The notes below the pieces were generated by a model that saw only the letters and a program-made list of their open reading frames with translations, searched no databases and was not told the DNA's origin. This document shows positions 1 through 9,323 of a stretch of DNA of 64,000 nucleotides, in pieces. This DNA is from Halopseudomonas sabulinigri (GTDB lineage: Bacteria; Pseudomonadota; Gammaproteobacteria; Pseudomonadales; Pseudomonadaceae). Position 1 is the stretch's first letter, and every line of letters starts with the position of its first letter. The stretch lies in contig NZ_LT629763.1 in assembly GCF_900105255.1 (NCBI RefSeq), forward strand, positions 1,984,001 to 2,048,000, written 5' to 3'. The position numbers and the translations under genes are program-made.

Positions 1-1
1 T

Positions 2-604
2 GCCTATTCGCAAGAAGGCGGTCTGGCCGTGCTGTACGGCAACATTGCGCAGGATGGCTGCGTGGTAAAAACCGCCGGTGTAGACGAGTCGATTCACGTA
101 TTCGAAGGCCGCGCCAAAATCTTTGAAAGCCAGGACACTGCGGTAAAGGGCATTCTGGCCGACGAAGTCAAAGCGGGCGACATCGTCATCATTCGCTACG
201 AAGGCCCCAAGGGTGGCCCCGGTATGCAGGAGATGCTCTACCCCACCAGCTACCTGAAATCCAAAGGCCTGGGCAAGGACTGCGCGCTGCTGACTGACGG
301 TCGCTTCTCCGGCGGTACCTCTGGCCTGTCCATTGGTCACGCCTCGCCGGAGGCCGCTGCCGGCGGCGCCATTGGCCTGGTGCGCGACGGTGACAAAGTG
401 CTCATCGACATTCCTAACCGCAGCATCAACCTGCTGGTCAGTGATGAAGAGCTGTCGCATCGCCGTATCGAACAGGACAAGCTGGGCTGGAAACCGGCAG
501 AGCAGCGCCCACGCAAGGTAACCACAGCGCTGAAAGCCTACGCCCTGCTTGCTACCAGCGCCGACAAGGGCGCAGTACGCGACAAAAGCATGCTGGAAGA
601 CTGA
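2..604 (+). CDS. ilvD: Dihydroxy-acid dehydratase, C-terminal part
   Basis: This is the last 200 codons of IlvD, which dehydrates 2,3-dihydroxy-acids in the branched-chain amino acid pathway using an Fe-S cluster. The reading frame is open to the left edge from base 2 (AYSQEGGLA...), so the GTG at 29 is internal and not a start. Visible signatures are the YGNIAQDGC segment, [11 protein letters not shown], and [21 protein letters not shown], the well-known IlvD/Edd C-terminal motif. The N-terminal cluster-binding part lies outside the window. A strong intrinsic terminator follows the stop codon, so the gene ends its transcription unit. The family identification is secure from these motifs; cluster type cannot be judged from this fragment. 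Confidence 0.97.
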   Translation, partial: AYSQEGGLAVLYGNIAQDGCVVKTAGVDESIHVFEGRAKIFESQDTAVKGILADEVKAGDIVIIRYEGPKGGPGMQEMLYPTSYLKSKGLGKDCALLTDGRFSGGTSGLSIGHASPEAAAGGAIGLVRDGDKVLIDIPNRSINLLVSDEELSHRRIEQDKLGWKPAEQRPRKVTTALKAYALLATSADKGAVRDKSMLED

Positions 605-615
605 AAAGCCCCCCC

Positions 616-646
616 GGCGCGGACGCTCTGTCCGCGCCATTATTTT
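616..646 (+). terminator. Intrinsic terminator of ilvD
   Basis: A perfect 9-bp GC-rich stem (GGCGCGGAC with GTCCGCGCC), a 5-nt loop GCTCT, then ATTATTTT. It sits 12 bases after the ilvD stop codon. Confidence 0.9.
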
Positions 647-748
647 GCCATTGAACTAGTTGCCGAAAAGTTTAGTCAACTGCTTGGCAGGTGAGGCCAT
701 GTGCCATACCGCTGGTCGGAGATTCCGCCCTCTGACTACATCAAACAG

Positions 749-788
749 CTGTAAGCATTCTGTGATGACGTTAACATTATGGCGTCAT
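749..788 (+). promoter_or_regulatory. Possible Pho-box-like repeats and an inverted repeat upstream of the GGDEF-EAL gene
   Basis: CTGTAAG at 749-755 and CTGTGAT at 760-766 are 7-mers 11 bp apart, the spacing of PhoB half-sites (consensus CTGTCAT). Overlapping them, ATGACG (765-770) and CGTCAT (783-788) form an inverted repeat. No clear sigma-70 promoter is visible. This is pattern matching only; the repeats could be chance or belong to another regulator. Confidence 0.25.
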
Positions 789-836
789 TGAATTGTGCAT
801 GGACGAACAAAACCAAAGATGCCTGGCACGGATCAG

Positions 837-2501
837 ATGGAACATACGACCACCAAATTACTGCTGGTCGAACCCAATACCGAAAAGCGCGAGCAACTGC
901 TCGAGCTGTGCCACGCCCAGCATTCCCCCCTGGAAGTCGAAGTTTGCACCCGCCCGCGCGAAGCTATTTCCCGCCTGGCCAAGGGCAATTTCACTTCCTG
1001 CCTGCTGCCAAATGATGTCGCCCTGCTGCAGGAAGCCCGCCGCGCCGCCAGCAGCACCCTGTATGTGCTGATCAGCGACGGCACCACACCCGAGCAGGAC
1101 AGCGCCGCAATCGAGGATGGCGCCGACGATGTTCTCGCCTTTGCCACGCTGGATGCCGAGCAACTGCAACGCGCGTTGATCCATGCCGCGTTGCGCCGCA
1201 GCAGCGGTGAAAAGCTCGCTCAACTGGCCCGCCAGGACCCGCTCACTGGCCTGGGCAATCGCGCCCTGCTGGAAGACGAACTCGAGCGCATGATCCTCCG
1301 TGGCCAGCGCAGCCCTACCGGTTTCGCGCTGCTGTATATCGACCTCGACTACTTCAAGCAGATCAACGACAGCTTTGGCCATGGCCTCGGCGATCTGCTG
1401 CTGGCGGTCATTGCCAACCGCTTGCGTCGTACCATGCGCCAGGACGACCTGATCGCGCGCATCGGCGGTGACGAATTTGTCGCCCTGCTGAACGACCTGC
1501 ATGATCCGAATGACGCGGCGCTGATTGCCAGCAAGATCATTCACACCCTGAGCGAACCCATCACGCTCAGCGGTCACCACCTGCTGATTTCAGCGAGCGT
1601 TGGCATCGCCACCTTCCCGAACCACGGCAGCACCGCCGCTGAGTTGCTGCAGCATGCTGACCAGGCGCTATATAGAGCCAAGGCCAATGGCCGCAACGCC
1701 TATGCGTTCTATAGCCCACAGGAAGAGACACAGACCCGGCACAACCTCGACGTCGAGCAAGGACTGCGCCACGGGCTGCTGGAAGGCCAGTTCCGTCTGC
1801 ACTACCAGCCGATAGTCGACACTCGCCACGGCGACACCGTTGCCTGGGAAGCCCTGCTGCGCTGGCAACATCCAACGCTCGGGCTGCTCTCGCCCGACGC
1901 CTTTCTCAAACTGGCCGAACACAGCGGTTTGATCCTGCCCATGGGCCATTGGGTGATTGGCCAGGCACTGGACGCCGTGCGCCAGTGGCAGGATGCCGGC
2001 GTGGATTGCCGGCTATCGATCAATCTCAGCGACCGCGAGCTGAAGCAGCCGCGCTTTGCCGATCAGTTGAAGCAGTTGCTGGTGAAGAAACGCGTGCCGG
2101 CGCACCTGCTGCAACTGGAGCTGCGTGAGGACGCCCTACTCAAGCACGCCAGCCAGGCCACTCAGCTGTGCGAAACGCTGGCCGCGCTGGGCGTCGACAT
2201 CTGGCTGGACCACTTTGGTTCGGAATACGGCGCCTTTGGTTATCTCAACCGCTTGCCAATCAAGGGCGTGAAGATCAATGCCCGTGACCTGGCACGTGAC
2301 GGCGATCCCGACAAGGCGGCCTATGTGCAGAATTTGATTACCCTGACCCGCAGCATGAACAAGCAGGTTACGGCCAACTACGTGGAAAGTGCCCACAGCG
2401 CCGATCAGCTATCGAACTGGGGCGGCGACTTTCTGCAGGGCTACTGGATCGGCAAGCCACGCCCGCTGGACGCCATTATCGAAGGCGTTCCCAGCCTCTA
2501 A
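837..2501 (+). CDS. GGDEF-EAL protein with degenerate EAL domain
   Basis: Cytoplasmic protein of about 554 residues with three parts. The N-terminal ~125 residues resemble a receiver fold (KLLLVEPN opening) but lack a convincing phospho-acceptor loop. A GGDEF domain follows, starting at DPLTGLGNRALL, with intact ARIGGDEF and an RQDD inhibitory I-site five residues before GGDEF; this predicts diguanylate cyclase activity with c-di-GMP feedback. The EAL domain has WEALLRW and INLS, but the metal-binding DDFG motif reads DHFG and KID reads KIN, so phosphodiesterase activity is doubtful. I chose ATG 837 because the upstream in-frame residues (from 795) look non-conserved. ATG 819 is an alternative, and no start has a strong ribosome site. 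The 3' end overlaps folA by 4 bases, tail to tail. Confidence 0.9.
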   Translation: MEHTTTKLLLVEPNTEKREQLLELCHAQHSPLEVEVCTRPREAISRLAKGNFTSCLLPNDVALLQEARRAASSTLYVLISDGTTPEQDSAAIEDGADDVLAFATLDAEQLQRALIHAALRRSSGEKLAQLARQDPLTGLGNRALLEDELERMILRGQRSPTGFALLYIDLDYFKQINDSFGHGLGDLLLAVIANRLRRTMRQDDLIARIGGDEFVALLNDLHDPNDAALIASKIIHTLSEPITLSGHHLLISASVGIATFPNHGSTAAELLQHADQALYRAKANGRNAYAFYSPQEETQTRHNLDVEQGLRHGLLEGQFRLHYQPIVDTRHGDTVAWEALLRWQHPTLGLLSPDAFLKLAEHSGLILPMGHWVIGQALDAVRQWQDAGVDCRLSINLSDRELKQPRFADQLKQLLVKKRVPAHLLQLELREDALLKHASQATQLCETLAALGVDIWLDHFGSEYGAFGYLNRLPIKGVKINARDLARDGDPDKAAYVQNLITLTRSMNKQVTANYVESAHSADQLSNWGGDFLQGYWIGKPRPLDAIIEGVPSL

Positions 2502-3028
2502 ACAACCGCTTGCGCGCGCTCAAGTACCTGGTAGGTGTGGGCTGGATAGCCCTCGCCGGCGGCCACCGCACGTTCCTCACTGACGACCCAGTGCGCCTCG
2601 CTGAATGCCGGGAACCAGGCGTCGCCTGCAGGCTCAAGCTCCACGCGGGTCAGGTACAGACGGTCAGCCAGCGGCAGGCACTGCTCGTACAGATTGCCGC
2701 CACCGATGACCATGATCTCGTCTACGCCATCGAGTTCGGCTTGATGCCGCGCGCGCTCCAGGCCCTGTTCGATGCTGCTCACCACCTGGACGCCTGGAAT
2801 CTCCAGCCCGCTCTGCCGGCTGACCACAATGTTACTGCGGCCCGGCAGCGGGCGCCCCAGCGAATCAAAGGTCTTGCGGCCCATGACAATCGGCTTGCCC
2901 CAGGTGGTCGCGCGGAAATACTTGAGATCTTCCGGCAGATGCCAGGGCATCTTGTTATCGCGGCCTATCACCCGGTTGCGGCCCATGGCAGCAATCATCG
3001 CGACCTTGATCGAAGTGTCACTGCTCAT
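2498..3028 (-). CDS. folA: Dihydrofolate reductase
   Basis: Reduces dihydrofolate to tetrahydrofolate with NADPH, regenerating the cofactor oxidised by thymidylate synthase. The 176-residue protein shows the family landmarks: [12 protein letters not shown] near the start, [13 protein letters not shown] (substrate-binding acidic residue and M20 loop), [15 protein letters not shown], and [10 protein letters not shown] (NADPH-binding GG loop). Length is slightly above the E. coli enzyme. The ATG at 3028 overlaps the thyA TGA by 4 bases, so folA is the last gene of a coupled lgt-thyA-folA unit. That arrangement fits their function, because ThyA produces the dihydrofolate that FolA reduces. Confidence 0.97.
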   Translation of the reverse strand: MSSDTSIKVAMIAAMGRNRVIGRDNKMPWHLPEDLKYFRATTWGKPIVMGRKTFDSLGRPLPGRSNIVVSRQSGLEIPGVQVVSSIEQGLERARHQAELDGVDEIMVIGGGNLYEQCLPLADRLYLTRVELEPAGDAWFPAFSEAHWVVSEERAVAAGEGYPAHTYQVLERAQAVV

Positions 3029-3819
3029 ACGGCCACCGGCGCCTTGATGTGCGGGTGCGACTGGTAACCTTCCAGCGTGAAGTCGTCGAAGGTAAAGGCG
3101 AACAGGTCTTTCACCTCCGGGTTCAGGCGCATGGTTGGCAATGGCAACGGCTCACGCGTGAGCTGCAGGTCGGTCTGCTCAATGTGGTTGGAGTACAGGT
3201 GGCAATCGCCGCCGGTCCAGACAAAATCGCCGGGCTGCAGGCCACACACCTGGGCCACCATCAAGGTCAGCAGTGCATAGCTGGCAATATTGAAGGGCAC
3301 ACCCAGGAAGATATCGGCGGAACGCTGATACAGCTGGCAGCTGAGCTTGCCGTCGGCCACATAGAACTGGAACAGCGCATGACAGGGTGGCAGCGCCATC
3401 TGGTCGACCAGCGCCGGGTTCCAGGCAGACACAATCAGGCGCCGCGAGTCGGGATTGCTCTTGATCATCTCGATCAGCTTGCTGATCTGGTCGATCGACT
3501 CGCCATTGGGTGCCGGCCAGGAACGCCACTGATAACCGTAAACCGGGCCCAGATCGCCGTTTTCGTCGGCCCATTCGTCCCAGATGGAAACACCGTTTTC
3601 CTTCAGATAACGGATGTTGGTATCGCCCTGCAAAAACCACAGCAACTCATGCACGATCGACTTGAGGTGGCACTTCTTGGTAGTTACCAGCGGGAAGCCT
3701 GCGCTCAGGTCAAAGCGCATCTGGTGGCCAAAGACGCTATAAGTACCGGTGCCGGTGCGGTCGCTCTTGTAGGTGCCGGTGTCGCGCACCAGGCGCATCA
3801 GATCTAGATACTGTTTCAT
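3025..3819 (-). CDS. thyA: Thymidylate synthase
   Basis: Methylates dUMP to dTMP with methylene-tetrahydrofolate. The protein is 264 residues, the usual length of ThyA. It starts [15 protein letters not shown] and carries [19 protein letters not shown], the nucleophile segment [36 protein letters not shown], and a C-terminal PVAV tail that closes the active site. The frame is open for another 108 codons upstream, but that extension overlaps lgt and is not family-like. ATG 3819 overlaps the lgt stop by 4 bases (ATGA), and the stop overlaps folA the same way, indicating translational coupling. Confidence 0.97.
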   Translation of the reverse strand: MKQYLDLMRLVRDTGTYKSDRTGTGTYSVFGHQMRFDLSAGFPLVTTKKCHLKSIVHELLWFLQGDTNIRYLKENGVSIWDEWADENGDLGPVYGYQWRSWPAPNGESIDQISKLIEMIKSNPDSRRLIVSAWNPALVDQMALPPCHALFQFYVADGKLSCQLYQRSADIFLGVPFNIASYALLTLMVAQVCGLQPGDFVWTGGDCHLYSNHIEQTDLQLTREPLPLPTMRLNPEVKDLFAFTFDDFTLEGYQSHPHIKAPVAV

Positions 3820-4610
3820 GCCAAGCGCCCCTCTCGACGGTAAGCCAGCGCCATCATCCAGGCGCCCAGAAGAATCATCGGAATACACAGCAGCTGGCCC
3901 ATGGTCAGCCAGCCGAAGGCCAGATAACCGAGTTGCTCGTCCGGCACCCGGACAAACTCCACAGCAAAGCGGAAGATGCCGTAGCAGATGGCAAACAGAC
4001 CACTGACCGACATGGTCGGGCGCGGCTTGCTGGAGTAGATCCAGAGAATGGTGAACAAGGCCACACCCTCCAGCGCGAACTGATACAGCTGCGAGGGGTG
4101 ACGCGCCAATTGATCCGGATCGGTCGGGAACACCATCGCCCAAGGCAGGTCAGTGGCCTTACCCCAGAGTTCGGCATTGATAAAGTTGCCGATACGCCCG
4201 GCGCCCAGCCCAATAGGCACCAACGGGGCGATAAAGTCCATCAAGCGGAAAAACGCGACCTGCTGCTTGTGTGAGAACCAGAGCACTGCCAGCAACACAC
4301 CCAACAAACCACCGTGGAACGACATGCCGCCCTTCCAGATTTCCAGTATCAGAATCGGGTTGTCGATGTAGGCCGCCAGATCGTAGAACAGCACATAGCC
4401 CAGGCGCCCGCCGGCAATCACCCCCAGCGCAACCCAGAACACCAGGTCTGACAGGGTTTCCTTGTTCCATTCGGGGAAGTAATCGGGCAAACGGCGTTTG
4501 GCCAGCCACCAGGCACCACCAATGCCGATCAGATACATCAGGCCATACCAGTGAATCTGCAGCGGTCCCAGTGATACCGCAACCGGGTCGATATTCGGGT
4601 AGGTCAGCAT
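3816..4610 (-). CDS. lgt: Prolipoprotein diacylglyceryl transferase
   Basis: Inner-membrane enzyme that transfers diacylglycerol from phosphatidylglycerol to the lipobox cysteine of prolipoproteins. The 264-residue protein is strongly hydrophobic with several membrane segments and has the Lgt signatures [11 protein letters not shown] near the N terminus, [11 protein letters not shown], and [15 protein letters not shown] 4610 ([11 protein letters not shown]) was chosen over a GTG two codons upstream because a GAGAG ribosome site lies about 6 bases before it and homologues start this way. It is first in the lgt-thyA-folA unit. The upstream TSUP gene ends only 9 bases away in the same direction and may be co-transcribed. 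Confidence 0.96.
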   Translation of the reverse strand: MLTYPNIDPVAVSLGPLQIHWYGLMYLIGIGGAWWLAKRRLPDYFPEWNKETLSDLVFWVALGVIAGGRLGYVLFYDLAAYIDNPILILEIWKGGMSFHGGLLGVLLAVLWFSHKQQVAFFRLMDFIAPLVPIGLGAGRIGNFINAELWGKATDLPWAMVFPTDPDQLARHPSQLYQFALEGVALFTILWIYSSKPRPTMSVSGLFAICYGIFRFAVEFVRVPDEQLGYLAFGWLTMGQLLCIPMILLGAWMMALAYRREGRLA

Positions 4611-4619
4611 AACCACTCT

Positions 4620-5402
4620 CTAAACAAGGAAATTGATGCCCACGCACAGCAACAACAGGGCAAACAGGCGCTTCAATAGCACTTGCGACAGACGATGCGC
4701 CAGCCGCGCACCAAAACCGGCAAACAGCATACTGGTTGCCGCAATGCCGACCAACGCCGGCAGGTAAATATATCCCATACTCCAGGCTGGTAAGGGGGTT
4801 GCTGCCCAGCCAGTCCAGACAAAACTGGCGGCGCCGGCAATCGCTATAGGCAAGCCGCAGGCCGAGGACGTAGCGACCGCCTGCTGCATGGGCACGCTGC
4901 GCCAGACCAGGAAGGGCACGGTCAGCGAGCCGCCGCCGATACCGAAAATGGCTGAGGCCCAGCCAATCACCACGCCGGCAAGCGACAATGCAGGCTTGCC
5001 TGGCTCAGCCAAGGCTGCCTTGGGCTGCAGCTTGAAGGCCATCTGCACAGCCACGGCAATCGCAAACACGCCGATGATTTTCTGCAGCATGGGGCCGGAT
5101 ATATAGGCCGCCGTGAGCGCACCCAGCACGCAGCCGGCGACTATGCCCAGCGTCATCCAGGCAAACAACGGCCAACGTACCGCACCCAGGCGGTGATGCG
5201 CGCGAATGGCATTGATCGAGGTAAACACGATGGTTGCCAGCGAAGTACCTACCGCCATATGGGTCAGCACCTCAGGCGAAAAGCCCTGCAGAGCAAAGCT
5301 GTAAACCAGCACGGGCACGATGATCATGCCGCCGCCCACGCCAAAGAGCCCAGCTAGCGTACCGGCGAAGCAGCCCAGAACCAGATAGATCAGAAACTCC
5401 AC
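4620..5402 (-). CDS. Sulfite exporter TauE/SafE (TSUP) family membrane protein
   Basis: Integral membrane protein of about 260 residues with the two-fold TSUP repeat: the N-terminal GCFAGTLAGLFGVGGGMIIVP and a second copy VIGWASAIFGIGGGSLTVPFL. Family members export or import sulfur compounds or organic anions; the substrate here cannot be told from sequence. The frame extends 40 codons further upstream, but I prefer GTG 5402 (VEFLIYLVLG), since the conserved region begins there and a GGGGG ribosome-site-like stretch precedes it. It lies just upstream of lgt, as in other pseudomonads. Confidence 0.88.
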   Translation of the reverse strand: MEFLIYLVLGCFAGTLAGLFGVGGGMIIVPVLVYSFALQGFSPEVLTHMAVGTSLATIVFTSINAIRAHHRLGAVRWPLFAWMTLGIVAGCVLGALTAAYISGPMLQKIIGVFAIAVAVQMAFKLQPKAALAEPGKPALSLAGVVIGWASAIFGIGGGSLTVPFLVWRSVPMQQAVATSSACGLPIAIAGAASFVWTGWAATPLPAWSMGYIYLPALVGIAATSMLFAGFGARLAHRLSQVLLKRLFALLLLCVGINFLV

Positions 5403-5612
5403 AACGCCCCCGGCAAAACACACTCGAATACCCGGCACGGCACTCGACAAGGGCGCTAGTTTAGCGGAAAAACCGCACGCACCGTAACCGCTGTCCAGCC
5501 ACTCGTCCGCTGCGACAGCCACCCAGCACCCAGCCTGAATTATAGGCTGCCATCAGCGCTCCCCCAGTGCCGCCGCCAGCAGGTAGACTGGGCACCTCAA
5601 CAGGAGAGCTGC

Positions 5613-6374
5613 ATGTGTCTGATCGCCCTGGCCTGGCAGATGGCCGAGCAATACCCGCTGACCCTGATCGGCAACCGTGACGAGTTTCACCAACGCCCCG
5701 CCCGTCCGGCGCAGCCGTGGGCCGCAGAAGGCATGCCGTATCTGCTCGCCGGCAAGGATCTGGAAGCTGGCGGCACCTGGCTTGGCGTTACCCGCAACGG
5801 TCGCTTCGCCGCGCTGACCAACATCCGCACGCCCGGCGCCATGCGTGGACCGCTGTCGCGCGGCAAACTGGTGCTCGACTACCTCGACAGCGCCCTCTCG
5901 CCCGAGCGGTACTTGGCACCCTTGAGCGCCGAAGCGAGCGATTACGCGGGCTTCAACCTGTTGGTCGGCGACCGTGAGCTGTTGTGGTACCTCAACAGCC
6001 TGGAAGGCCGGCCACGGCGCTTGCCCGCCGGCGTATACGGACTGTCCAATGCGGCGCTGGATACGCCCTGGCCGAAATTGAGCGCCCTGCGTGACCGTTT
6101 GGCTGCGCAGCACGAAGCCGGCGCCGACCGCCTGCTGTCGCTGCTGCACGACGACCAAATTTATGCCGATGCACTGCTACCCAACACCGGCGTTAACCGC
6201 GATCTGGAGCGCATGCTGTCGGCAGCCTTCATCCGGGGCAATCAGGATTACGGTACGCGCGCCTGCAGCCTGTTACGACTGCACACCGCGGGTGAAGTGG
6301 AGTTGATTGAGCAGCGTTTTGGCCCACTGGGAGAGCCCCAGGGGGAAAGTCGGTGGTTACAGCCAGGCCCATGA
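5613..6374 (+). CDS. NRDE family protein (TANGO2-like)
   Basis: 253-residue protein opening MCLIALAWQ and containing the eponymous GNRDEFHQRP motif, TWLGVTRNGRFAALTN, and the FNLLVGD segment. The family includes eukaryotic TANGO2; bacterial function is not established, although the N-terminal Cys and Asn/Arg residues are reminiscent of Ntn-hydrolase-like folds. A good ribosome site (AGGAGAG) precedes ATG 5613. The gene is monocistronic, divergent from the TSUP gene across about 210 bp and convergent with ptsP. Confidence 0.88.
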   Translation: MCLIALAWQMAEQYPLTLIGNRDEFHQRPARPAQPWAAEGMPYLLAGKDLEAGGTWLGVTRNGRFAALTNIRTPGAMRGPLSRGKLVLDYLDSALSPERYLAPLSAEASDYAGFNLLVGDRELLWYLNSLEGRPRRLPAGVYGLSNAALDTPWPKLSALRDRLAAQHEAGADRLLSLLHDDQIYADALLPNTGVNRDLERMLSAAFIRGNQDYGTRACSLLRLHTAGEVELIEQRFGPLGEPQGESRWLQPGP

Positions 6375-6395
6375 GGCCGCTAGTGCACACGCCGC

Positions 6396-8663
6396 TCAGC
6401 GCGCCTGACTAAGTACCTTGCCAAGCCCCATACGGCGCAATGCCAGGTGCAGGGTGCTGAGAATCAGATGCGGGTTATCAAGCTCTATCACCTCATCCAG
6501 CAGCGCCTTGGCGTCAGTCAGTTTGATCTGACGCAGCAACCACTTCACCTTGGGCAGGTTGGTCGCGTTCATCGACAGCACATCGCAGCCCATCGCCATC
6601 AGCAACACAGCCGCCGCCGGATCACCGGCCATCTCGCCGCACACACTCATCGGCTTGCCGGCCTCCCGGCAGGCTGCGGCGACCTTGAGCAAAGCCTGCA
6701 GCACCGCGGGATGCAACGAATGGTAAAGGTCCGCCACGCGTGGGTTGTTGCGATCCACTGCCAACAGATACTGCGTCAGGTCGTTGGTGCCAACCGATAG
6801 AAAATCGACCATCTGGATCAGCTCGCGCGCCTGATACACGGCGGCGGGCACCTCGATCATCACACCCACCGGCGGCATGGGCACATCCACGCCCTCATCC
6901 AGCACTTCACCGTAGGCGCGGTGAATCAGGTGCAGCGCTTCTTCCACCTCGAACAGACTACTGATCATCGGCAGCATGATGCGCAGATTGTTCAAGCCCT
7001 GACTGGCCTTGAGCATGGCGCGGGTCTGCACCAGGAAAATCTCGGGGTGATCCAGGGTAACCCGAATCCCCCGCCAACCGAGGAAGGGGTTATCCTCCTT
7101 GATCGGGAAATAGGTCAGCGCCTTGTCGCCGCCAATGTCGAGCGAGCGCATGGTCACCGGCAGTGGATGAAAGGCTTCGAGCTGCTCGCGATAGGTAGCC
7201 TGCTGCTCCTTCTCACTGGGAAAGCGATCCTGAATCATGAAGGGCACTTCGGTGCGATACAGCCCCACGCCCTCGGCGCCACGGTCCAGCGAGCGCGCCA
7301 CATCGGCCAACAAGCCGGTGTTCACCAGCAGCGGCATGCGATGCCCGTCGGGGGTGACGCAGGGCACATCGCGCAGTTTCTCCAGCCCCTGCACCAGCTC
7401 ACGCTCTTCGCGCACCAGCTCAAGATACTGACGTCTCAGCTCGTGCGACGGGTTGGTATAGACCTCGCCGCGGTTGCCATCGACGATCAGCTCCATACCG
7501 TCTACCCGGGTATAGGGCAGATCGACCGCCCCCATCACCGTGGGAATTCCCATGGCGCGGGCCAGAATGGCTACGTGCGAGCTACCCGAGCCCAGCACCG
7601 AAACCAGGCCGACCAGCTTCTCCTTGGGTACCTGGCCCAGCATCACCGGCGACAGCTCTTCACTGACCAGAATGGTATGTTCCGGAAACACCAGATCCTG
7701 CTGCCCCACCGCCTGCAGGTAGGCCAGAATACGGCGGCCCAGGTCTTTCACATCGGCCGCGCGCTCACGCAGATAGGGATCATCCATCAATTCAAAGCGA
7801 CCGACGTGGGCGCTGACCACTTCGCGCAGCGCCCCCTGGGCCCACTGGCCGGCACGAATACCCTTGATCACCTCGTTACCCAGGGCAGCGTCGTCCAGCA
7901 TCATCAGATAGACGTCGAACAGCGCCAGCTCCTCCGGCCGCAACTGGCTGGACAGCTTGCTGGACAGCGTTTGCATATCGGCGCGCACGCTGTCGAGTGC
8001 GCCGCGGAACAGCCGAATTTCGGCCTCGATATCCTTGGCCTGCTTGTCTGGCACGGCCTTGAGGTCGGCTGGCGGCAGTATTACCACGGCATGGCCTATG
8101 GCAACCCCGGGGGCACCAGCAACGCCGTCGAAGCGCGTGTCCTGTACCACTTCGCCGCCCCAGCCGAGCCCGCCGATGGCGCCGGTGGCTTCCGCGTGGG
8201 CAATAACGCCCGCCAGTTGCGCGCTCATGGTGACCAGAAAGGCTTCTTCGCCCTCATCGAACTGACGGCGCTCTTTCTGCTGAATAACCAGCACGCCCAT
8301 GACGCGGCGGTGGTGAATGATGGGCACACCAAGGAAAGAGGCATAGCGTTCTTCGCCGGTTTCGGCAAAGTAGCGAAAGCGCGGGTGGGAAGCGGCGTCT
8401 TCGAGGTTGACCGGTTCTTCGCGGGTACCCACGTAACCGATCAAACCTTCGTTGGTGGCCAGGGTCACGGCGCGGACCGCATCCTTGTTGAGACCTTCGG
8501 TGGCCATCAGTACGTAACGGCCGATCTCGGGATTGAGCAGATAAACCGAGCACACCTCGGTGCCCATGGCCTCACGAACCCGCTGCACGATAATGTCCAG
8601 AGCGGCTGCCAGATCTCTGGCAGAGTTGACCTCCTGAACAATTCGACGCAGCGTGTTGAGCAT
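6396..8663 (-). CDS. ptsP: Phosphoenolpyruvate-protein phosphotransferase of the nitrogen PTS (EI-Ntr)
   Basis: First enzyme of the regulatory nitrogen PTS. It takes phosphate from PEP and passes it to NPr (PtsO) and then EIIA-Ntr. The ~755-residue protein has an N-terminal GAF domain (about 1-165, from AALDIIVQRVREAMG), the phosphohistidine region SGSSHVAILARAMG, and the PEP-binding TIM-barrel with LYRTEVPFM, SLDIGGDKALTYFP, and GTNDLTQYLLAVDR. ATG 8663 is preferred over a TTG three codons upstream: it leaves 2 bases after rppH and matches the usual MLNTLRRIVQEVN start. The rppH-ptsP pair is conserved in Pseudomonas and suggests co-transcription. Confidence 0.96.
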   Translation of the reverse strand: MLNTLRRIVQEVNSARDLAAALDIIVQRVREAMGTEVCSVYLLNPEIGRYVLMATEGLNKDAVRAVTLATNEGLIGYVGTREEPVNLEDAASHPRFRYFAETGEERYASFLGVPIIHHRRVMGVLVIQQKERRQFDEGEEAFLVTMSAQLAGVIAHAEATGAIGGLGWGGEVVQDTRFDGVAGAPGVAIGHAVVILPPADLKAVPDKQAKDIEAEIRLFRGALDSVRADMQTLSSKLSSQLRPEELALFDVYLMMLDDAALGNEVIKGIRAGQWAQGALREVVSAHVGRFELMDDPYLRERAADVKDLGRRILAYLQAVGQQDLVFPEHTILVSEELSPVMLGQVPKEKLVGLVSVLGSGSSHVAILARAMGIPTVMGAVDLPYTRVDGMELIVDGNRGEVYTNPSHELRRQYLELVREERELVQGLEKLRDVPCVTPDGHRMPLLVNTGLLADVARSLDRGAEGVGLYRTEVPFMIQDRFPSEKEQQATYREQLEAFHPLPVTMRSLDIGGDKALTYFPIKEDNPFLGWRGIRVTLDHPEIFLVQTRAMLKASQGLNNLRIMLPMISSLFEVEEALHLIHRAYGEVLDEGVDVPMPPVGVMIEVPAAVYQARELIQMVDFLSVGTNDLTQYLLAVDRNNPRVADLYHSLHPAVLQALLKVAAACREAGKPMSVCGEMAGDPAAAVLLMAMGCDVLSMNATNLPKVKWLLRQIKLTDAKALLDEVIELDNPHLILSTLHLALRRMGLGKVLSQAR

Positions 8664-8665
8664 AT

Positions 8666-9154
8666 TCAACAACCCGGAAGACTGGTGAGCAGCCGGGGCG
8701 CCAGCTCTTTCATGGCCCGCCGGTAGACATCACGCTTGAATGGAACCACCTGCCCCAAAGGATACCAGTAACTGACCCAACGCCAGCCATCGAACTCCGG
8801 TTTTGCGGTCTTGGTCATGCAAACCCGGTGTTCCTCTGCGGTCAGGCGCAGCAAAAACCACTTCTGCTTCTGGCCCACGCAGATCGGTTGCGAATGATTG
8901 CGGATCAGCCGCTGCGGCAGGCGGTAACGCAACCAGCCTCGGGTACACGCCAGGATTTCCACATCTTCAGGCAACAGGCCTACTTCTTCGTGCAACTCAC
9001 GGTACAGCGCCTGCTCGGGGCTCTCATTGCGCTGAATGCCGCCCTGCGGGAACTGCCAGGAGTCCTGCCCGATACGCCTGGCCCAAAGCACCTGCCCCAA
9101 CTCATTGGTCAGGATGATGCCTACATTGGGTCTGAAACCATCGGGGTCAATCAC
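8666..9154 (-). CDS. rppH: RNA pyrophosphohydrolase (Nudix)
   Basis: Removes pyrophosphate from the 5' triphosphate end of mRNA, triggering RNase E-dependent decay. The 162-residue protein has a complete Nudix box from GGIQRNESP through RELHEEVGL, followed by [15 protein letters not shown] and [11 protein letters not shown], both typical of RppH. The start is GTG 9154 ([12 protein letters not shown]): an AAGGA ribosome site lies 8 bases upstream and the family begins with this sequence, while the further 34 upstream codons are non-conserved. It is followed after 2 bases by ptsP. Confidence 0.95.
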   Translation of the reverse strand: MIDPDGFRPNVGIILTNELGQVLWARRIGQDSWQFPQGGIQRNESPEQALYRELHEEVGLLPEDVEILACTRGWLRYRLPQRLIRNHSQPICVGQKQKWFLLRLTAEEHRVCMTKTAKPEFDGWRWVSYWYPLGQVVPFKRDVYRRAMKELAPRLLTSLPGC

Positions 9155-9323
9155 AGCCAGTATCCTTCTTTTATATCTTCCGCATTGTTCCACAAAGACG
9201 CCTGAGGCAGCAATTGCAGAAACCGGCAATCCCGCCGCTGCAAAGCGGGAGCGCATTTATGCGATCAGTCGATTATCCTAGCGGCTGTTCTAATTCCGGA
9301 ATCCGACCCTTCAGGAGCCTCTT

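Noticed and set aside
779-1071. Short frames overlapping the start of the GGDEF-EAL gene
   Set aside because: Alternative frames of the real gene with no conserved features.
6921-8726. 601-codon open frame antisense to ptsP
   Set aside because: Complete overlap with a well-supported EI-Ntr gene; His/Gln-rich composition typical of antisense reading.
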